DNA of 64,000 bases, from assembly GCF_902706295.1 (NCBI RefSeq), contig NZ_CACSJJ010000007.1, forward strand, positions 62,001 through 126,000, written 5' to 3'. The stretch comes from Arthrobacter sp. 18067. Lineage in GTDB: Bacteria > Actinomycetota > Actinomycetes > Actinomycetales > Micrococcaceae. Position 1 is the first letter of the stretch, and every line of letters starts with the position of its first letter. Below are positions 59,479-64,000 of the stretch, piece after piece. The notes beneath the pieces are model-generated. The model was not told where the DNA came from and made no database searches. It worked only from the letters and a program-made list of their open reading frames with translations. Both the position numbers and the translations under genes were made by a program.

Positions 59479-62400
59479 ATGGATAATGACCAGGTTGTAG
59501 CCGTTAATGACGAGGCAGCTCCCGCGGAAACCGCGGAAGCGCCAAAGAAGGCCACCCGGACCCGGCGCAAGGCTGCGCCCAAGGTTGCTGCAGATGTAGA
59601 GGCGCCGGCAGCGGAAGGGCCCGCTGTTGAAACGACGGAGGCCCCTGAAGCAACGGAAGCCCCCGCAGCACCAGTGCGCCGCACCCGGTCCCGCAAGAAG
59701 GCAGAGACCGCTGAGCCACTGCCCGGTTTGGGTGACGACGCCACTGCTGCACCTGAAGCCGCCGTGGAAAGCCAGCCCGAAGTTGCAGCCGAGCCTGCCC
59801 CTGAAAAGCCGGTCCGTCGTCGTCGTGCTGCCAAGCCCAAGGCAGAACCGGCAGAAGCACCTGCTGCCGAAGAAACCACGACGCCGGATGCACCCTCCCA
59901 GCCCGAGGCCCCTGCTGCTGAGGTAACCGCTGAAGAGTCCGCGTCCGAAGAGACTCAGGCTGAAGAGACGTCTGCCGAGGACGCTGCCCAAGCTGCGTCC
60001 ACGTCCCTGTTCATGGAGCCCGTTTCCATCACTTCCATGATTTTCCAGGCACCGGACCTCACCACGGTCCCGCGCGTTGCTGCCGTGGAAGAAAAGGACG
60101 AGGAACCGGAAGCGGAAACCGAATCCGGCGCTGAAAGCGAGCTGGACGATGCCGGCAGCCGGCGTCGTCGTCGGAGCCGTGGCCGCCGGGGGCGTCGCGG
60201 AACCGAACGCGAAGAGAACGAAGCCGAGGACGGCAGCGAATCCGACGACGAGGAAGCTCCAGCAGCCGAAACCCTCGATGAAGGCGTGACTTCACGCCGG
60301 CGCCGGCGCCGCCGCCGCGGCGACCAGGATCTTGAATTGACCGGCGGGTCGGACGATGATCCGCCCAACACGGTGACCCGTGTCCGGGCTCCCCGCCCGG
60401 TGACGGAGACAGCCCCGTCCAACCGTGTAACCAGCGTCAAGGGCTCCACCAGGCTTGAGGCCAAGAAGCAGCGTCGTCGGGAATCGCGCGAGACCGGACG
60501 CCGTCGCCAGGTCATCACCGAGGCCGAGTTCCTGGCCCGCCGCGAGTCAGTGGACCGCCAGATGATCGTCCGCCAGCGCGACGACAGAATTCAGATCGGT
60601 GTCCTCGAAGACGGCGTGCTGGCTGAGCACTTTGTTTCCAAGACCCAGCAGGACTCCCTGATCGGCAACGTTTACCTGGGCAAGGTCCAGAACGTCCTTC
60701 CGTCCATGGAAGCCGCGTTCGTTGACATCGGACGCGGGCGCAACGCCGTGCTGTACGCCGGTGAAGTCAACTGGGACGCGGTCAACCTCGAAGGGCAGCC
60801 GCGCCGGATCGAGAACGCCCTGAAATCCGGCGACTCGGTCCTGGTCCAGGTCACCAAGGACCCCGTGGGTCACAAGGGTGCCCGCCTCACCAGCCAGATT
60901 TCCCTGCCGGGCCGCTACCTGGTATACGTGCCGGGCGGTTCCATGACCGGCATCTCCCGTAAGTTGCCGGACGTCGAACGTAACCGCCTCAAGCGCATCC
61001 TGAAGGACCGCTTGCCGGAAAATGCCGGTGTTATTGTCCGTACCGCCGCTGAGGGTGCGTCGGAAGAAGAGTTGACGCACGATATCAACCGCCTTCGCGC
61101 GCAGTGGGAAGGCATCGAGGGGCAGGCTTCCTCGACCAAGGTGCTGGCTCCTGAACTGCTGTACGGCGAACCGGACCTGACCATCAAGGTTGTCCGCGAT
61201 GTCTTCAACGAGGACTTCTCCAAGCTGATCGTCTCCGGCGACGACGCCTGGGACACCATTGAGGCCTACGTGACCTACGTTGCCCCTGATCTGGTGGGCC
61301 GCCTCGAAAAGTGGACCAAGGACCAGGACATCTTCTCCGCGTGGCGCATCGACGAGCAGATCCACAAGGCATTGGAACGGAAGGTCTTCCTCCCGTCCGG
61401 CGGCTCGCTGGTCATCGACCGCACCGAAGCCATGACCGTGGTGGACGTCAACACGGGCAAGTTCACCGGCAGCGGCGGAAACCTCGAGGAAACGGTCACC
61501 AAGAACAACCTTGAAGCGGCCGAGGAAGTAGTTCGCCAGCTCCGTCTGCGCGATATCGGCGGCATCATTGTCATCGACTTCATCGACATGGTCCTTGAAT
61601 CCAACCGCGACCTCGTCCTCCGGCGCATGGTGGAATGCCTTGGCCGCGACCGCACCAAGCACCAGGTGGCCGAAGTGACGTCGCTGGGCCTCGTCCAGAT
61701 GACCCGTAAGCGCATGGGCACGGGCCTCTTGGAGGTCTTCGGTGAGCAGTGCGAGCACTGTGCCGGCCGGGGCGTCGTGACGCACGACGAACCTGTGGAG
61801 CACCGCCGCGCCAACGTCGTGGCTGCCGAACACCACCGCCCCCACACGGAGACCCAGCAGCCTGCTGCCCGCACGGAACGCAAGCGTCGCCGCGGCAAGG
61901 GCGGGGGACAGCCCGTCGCTGAAGCGCCTGCGCAGGTCCACACCACCACGTCGACGCCGGCTGCACCGTCTGCTCCCGCCGAGCCCCAGGATCCGGCGAA
62001 GCAGGCCAAGGCCGAGGCGACCAGGGCTGCTTTGGCCACCATTGCCGCCGCCGCCCATGCCGCGCACCTGCACGACGACGAAGTCCACCGTGCAGAAGAG
62101 CAGGCACGGGCAGCTGGCCAGCACGAGTCCGCCGCGCAGTCCGCAGCCTCCGGCGAGGCAGAGGAGGCCGCCGTTCGTGAGGGCAGGTCAACTCCGGTCC
62201 TGCGTTTCGGCGGGGAGGAAGTCGCCTTGCCGTTCGGTGAGCACCACGAGGAACCGCCGGCAGCCAAGCCTGCCATGAGCCTTGATCTCCTGGCCGAAGC
62301 GTTCTCCCACCTTGGTGCAGCTCCGGAGGAGAAGCCCGAAACGGTCGTTGCTCCAAAGGCGGCCGAAGAGGATCCCGAAGCTGTTCCTGCCTCGCGGGCC

Positions 62401-62598
62401 CGCCGTGGCCGTCGCAACCGCAGCGCTAGCCGGGCACAAGGTGCGGCCAACGAAACAAGCGTGGAGCACCACGAAGTGACTGCCTCGGCGGGGCATGGAA
62501 CGGCACACGAGGCCAAAGCACCCGCGGAGCCGGCCAAGAAGGCGGCGTCCGAGGAGCCCATCATCCTGGGGGTTGGGGTACCGGCTTCCGAGCTCTAG
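59479..62598 (+). CDS. rne: Ribonuclease E/G
   Basis: The 1039-residue protein (ATG 59479, AGGAG upstream) has a disordered acidic and Ala/Glu/Pro-rich N-terminal third with Arg-rich patches. The catalytic core follows: S1-like GNVYLGKVQNVLPSMEAAFV, 5' sensor region, the DNase I-like VVDVNTGKFTG and GGIIVIDFIDM acidic residues, and the zinc-link CEHCAGRG. The C-terminus is disordered with Arg-rich stretches. The N-terminal extension placing the catalytic core in the middle is usual in actinobacterial RNase E. It starts mRNA decay and rRNA processing. Confidence 0.95.
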   Translation: MDNDQVVAVNDEAAPAETAEAPKKATRTRRKAAPKVAADVEAPAAEGPAVETTEAPEATEAPAAPVRRTRSRKKAETAEPLPGLGDDATAAPEAAVESQPEVAAEPAPEKPVRRRRAAKPKAEPAEAPAAEETTTPDAPSQPEAPAAEVTAEESASEETQAEETSAEDAAQAASTSLFMEPVSITSMIFQAPDLTTVPRVAAVEEKDEEPEAETESGAESELDDAGSRRRRRSRGRRGRRGTEREENEAEDGSESDDEEAPAAETLDEGVTSRRRRRRRRGDQDLELTGGSDDDPPNTVTRVRAPRPVTETAPSNRVTSVKGSTRLEAKKQRRRESRETGRRRQVITEAEFLARRESVDRQMIVRQRDDRIQIGVLEDGVLAEHFVSKTQQDSLIGNVYLGKVQNVLPSMEAAFVDIGRGRNAVLYAGEVNWDAVNLEGQPRRIENALKSGDSVLVQVTKDPVGHKGARLTSQISLPGRYLVYVPGGSMTGISRKLPDVERNRLKRILKDRLPENAGVIVRTAAEGASEEELTHDINRLRAQWEGIEGQASSTKVLAPELLYGEPDLTIKVVRDVFNEDFSKLIVSGDDAWDTIEAYVTYVAPDLVGRLEKWTKDQDIFSAWRIDEQIHKALERKVFLPSGGSLVIDRTEAMTVVDVNTGKFTGSGGNLEETVTKNNLEAAEEVVRQLRLRDIGGIIVIDFIDMVLESNRDLVLRRMVECLGRDRTKHQVAEVTSLGLVQMTRKRMGTGLLEVFGEQCEHCAGRGVVTHDEPVEHRRANVVAAEHHRPHTETQQPAARTERKRRRGKGGGQPVAEAPAQVHTTTSTPAAPSAPAEPQDPAKQAKAEATRAALATIAAAAHAAHLHDDEVHRAEEQARAAGQHESAAQSAASGEAEEAAVREGRSTPVLRFGGEEVALPFGEHHEEPPAAKPAMSLDLLAEAFSHLGAAPEEKPETVVAPKAAEEDPEAVPASRARRGRRNRSASRAQGAANETSVEHHEVTASAGHGTAHEAKAPAEPAKKAASEEPIILGVGVPASEL

Positions 62599-62623
62599 CA
62601 CCACGCACGGACACCCAAGCATG

Positions 62624-62668
62624 AGGGGCCCTGCACGATCCGCCACAAGCGGGTAGTGCGGGGCCCTT
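62624..62668 (+). terminator. Terminator after rne
   Basis: GGGGCCCTGCAC pairs with GTGCGGGGCCC around a loop of ~19 bases, followed by TTT. Confidence 0.75.
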
Positions 62669-62796
62669 TGCTGTCCGTTCATGCCCGGCGTCGCGAATGC
62701 GCTGGTCCGTTGCAGGAACGCGTTGGCGGTCATATCCGGCCAATGGCGTGGCGCGGTTCCCGGGTCCGGGCGCTTCCCGGCTACGCTTGGGGACTG

Positions 62797-62876
62797 ACAC
62801 GGGGTGCCGGGCGTTGGGCCAGGCTGAGATCCAAACCCGTTGAACCTGTCCGGTTAGCACCGGCGAAGGGATGTCC
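62797..62876 (+). promoter_or_regulatory. TPP riboswitch (THI box)
   Basis: The conserved sequence ACACGGGGTGCCGGGCG leads into GGCTGAGATCC, then AACCCGTTGAACCTGTCCGG and the closing CGAAGGGATG. These match the TPP aptamer, including CTGAGA and ACCTG. It lies a few bases before the ThiD start and probably controls translation. Confidence 0.95.
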
Positions 62877-62878
62877 CC

Positions 62879-64000
62879 ATGACTTCAACGTCGTATTCTC
62901 CTGTCTACCCGTTGGCGGTTTCCGGCCGGCAAATACCACGGGTATTGAGCATCGCCGGCTCGGACCCCTCCGGCGGCGCGGGTATCCAGGCTGACCTGAA
63001 GAGCATCGCAGCCCAGGGCGGTTATGGCATGGCAGCCATCACCGCCCTGACGGCGCAGAACACTTTGGGAGTCAGTGCTGTTCATGTTCCTCCGGTGGAG
63101 TTCCTGCGCCAGCAACTCGAAGCAATCAGCACTGACATTGCCATCGATGCAGTCAAAATCGGGATGCTTGGTGACGCGGCGGTGATCCACGAAGTCCGCG
63201 GCTGGCTCGAAGCGGTGCGTCCCGCCGTCGTGGTCCTTGACCCGGTGATGGTCGCCACCAGCGGTGACCGCCTCCTGCGGGAGTCCGCCGAGAAGGCCCT
63301 GCGCCAGCTCCTGCCGCTGGCGGACCTCATCACGCCGAACCTGCCCGAACTTGCCATGCTGCTGGGGGAGCCAGAGGCCGCTGACTGGCCCTCGGCGTTG
63401 GATCAAGGCAAGCGGCTGGCCGCTGAGTGCGGCAACACCGTGCTGGTGAAGGGCGGCCACCTGGCCGGTTCCGAATGCCCTGATGCGCTGGTGAACACCA
63501 GCGGGTTGTTGCGGCAGGATGTGATCGAGGTTCCTGGCCTGAGGGTGGAGACGGCAAACAGCCACGGTACGGGCTGTTCGCTGTCCTCGGCCATGGCCAC
63601 CGTGCAGGCCCGTACCGGGGACTGGGAGGCCTCACTGCGTGAGGTGAAGCCTTGGTTGAACGAGGCACTGACGCATTCCGACACCCTCGAAGTAGGCCAC
63701 GGAAGCGGACCGGTACACCACTTCCACCACCATGCGGGCCCGGGGCCGGGAGATTTCGCATCGGCATTATGGAAGGAAGCCACCCCGGAACTTGAAGCAA
63801 TCTACAAGCTCAGCTTCATTGACGGCCTGCAATCCGGCAGCCTTCCAGAAGCCGCCTTCAATTACTACCTTGCCCAAGACGCCATCTACCTCAACGGGTA
63901 CTCCAGGGTCCTTGCCCTCGCCGGCGCCCTTGCCCCCAGCGAGGAGGAACAGCTGTTCTGGGCAAAAGCATCACAGCAGTGCCTTGAGGTCGAATCGGAG
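62879..64000 (+). CDS. thiD: ThiD-TenA fusion, thiamine biosynthesis (3' end outside window)
   Basis: The frame from ATG 62879 has a full ThiD kinase domain (SIAGSDPSGGAGIQADLK; VKIGMLG; DPVMVATSGDRLL; NSHGTGCSLSSAMA), which phosphorylates hydroxymethylpyrimidine. After a His/Pro linker, the C-terminal part starts a TenA-type domain (FIDGLQSGSLPEAAFNYYLA). TenA hydrolyses thiamine or aminopyrimidine breakdown products. The gene is cut by the right window edge. It is under the TPP riboswitch. Confidence 0.93.
   Translation, partial: MTSTSYSPVYPLAVSGRQIPRVLSIAGSDPSGGAGIQADLKSIAAQGGYGMAAITALTAQNTLGVSAVHVPPVEFLRQQLEAISTDIAIDAVKIGMLGDAAVIHEVRGWLEAVRPAVVVLDPVMVATSGDRLLRESAEKALRQLLPLADLITPNLPELAMLLGEPEAADWPSALDQGKRLAAECGNTVLVKGGHLAGSECPDALVNTSGLLRQDVIEVPGLRVETANSHGTGCSLSSAMATVQARTGDWEASLREVKPWLNEALTHSDTLEVGHGSGPVHHFHHHAGPGPGDFASALWKEATPELEAIYKLSFIDGLQSGSLPEAAFNYYLAQDAIYLNGYSRVLALAGALAPSEEEQLFWAKASQQCLEVESE

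Noticed and set aside
60547..62124. 525-residue frame opposite rne
   Set aside because: Shadow of the RNase E catalytic core, with no independent start signal.
1..64000. CRISPR array
   Set aside because: No regularly spaced identical repeats with unique spacers. The phage motifs are far apart and imperfect.

Overview
The window is a high-GC actinobacterial chromosome segment, most likely from Arthrobacter or a close relative in the Micrococcaceae. The grounds are the tRNA-Pro, tig, clpP1, clpP2, clpX order, a mycothiol-type DsbA-fold nitroreductase, an actinobacterial ileS T-box leader, a fused ThiD-TenA gene behind a TPP riboswitch, and a long RNase E. About the first 41 kb is a temperate siphovirus prophage, and the remaining 23 kb is ordinary host core genome. 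The left prophage end, with the lysis genes, lies outside the window.

Prophage late region (1-19.8 kb, minus strand, read right to left): glutaredoxin-like protein, HNH endonuclease, FmdB-like protein without cysteines, terminase small and large subunits, portal, MuF-like protein, scaffold, major capsid protein, four head-tail connector or completion proteins, major tail protein, a G/GT tail chaperone pair joined by a -1 frameshift, tape measure, distal tail protein, two minor tail proteins and an alanine-rich coiled-coil tail fibre that runs off the left edge. Two intrinsic terminators and one further hairpin interrupt this otherwise co-directional cluster.

Control region (19.8-23.8 kb): a candidate cos and divergent promoter region, a zinc-ribbon gene, a phage tRNA-Lys(CTT), an XRE-type HTH regulator, a lipoprotein, a divergent membrane protein, and about 1.4 kb of non-coding DNA. 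That DNA carries repeated 9-bp-spaced CCGGTA half-sites placed inside promoter-like sequences.

Prophage early region (23.8-39.4 kb, plus strand): some 35 small, tightly coupled genes. Recognisable ones are ArdA antirestriction, a DnaN-like sliding clamp, RtcB RNA ligase, a HAD phosphatase like the 3' phosphatase domain of T4 polynucleotide kinase, a C5 cytosine methyltransferase, a 2OG-Fe(II) oxygenase-like protein, an MmcB-like nuclease and an ATP-dependent RNA ligase. A second conserved motif, ending in a palindrome centred on CGTTTATAAACG, precedes several operon heads. Excisionase and tyrosine integrase close the prophage at 39.4-41.05 kb.

The most interesting content is the apparent RNA-repair set (RtcB, PNK-like phosphatase, Rnl2-like ligase and tRNA-Lys) together with ArdA and a possible DNA hypermodification pair. 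I read these as layered counter-defence. The two families of repeated regulatory sites look like a phage-specific control network.

Host region (41.27-64 kb): tRNA-Pro, protein folding and proteolysis (tig, clpP1, clpP2, clpX), a DsbA-fold reductase, a Fpg/Nei glycosylase, valS, an SDR enzyme, a membrane-anchored EEP-family hydrolase, T-box-controlled ileS with folC, a DUF4233 gene and ndk downstream, a VKOR-family protein, RNase E, and riboswitch-controlled thiD-tenA cut by the right edge.
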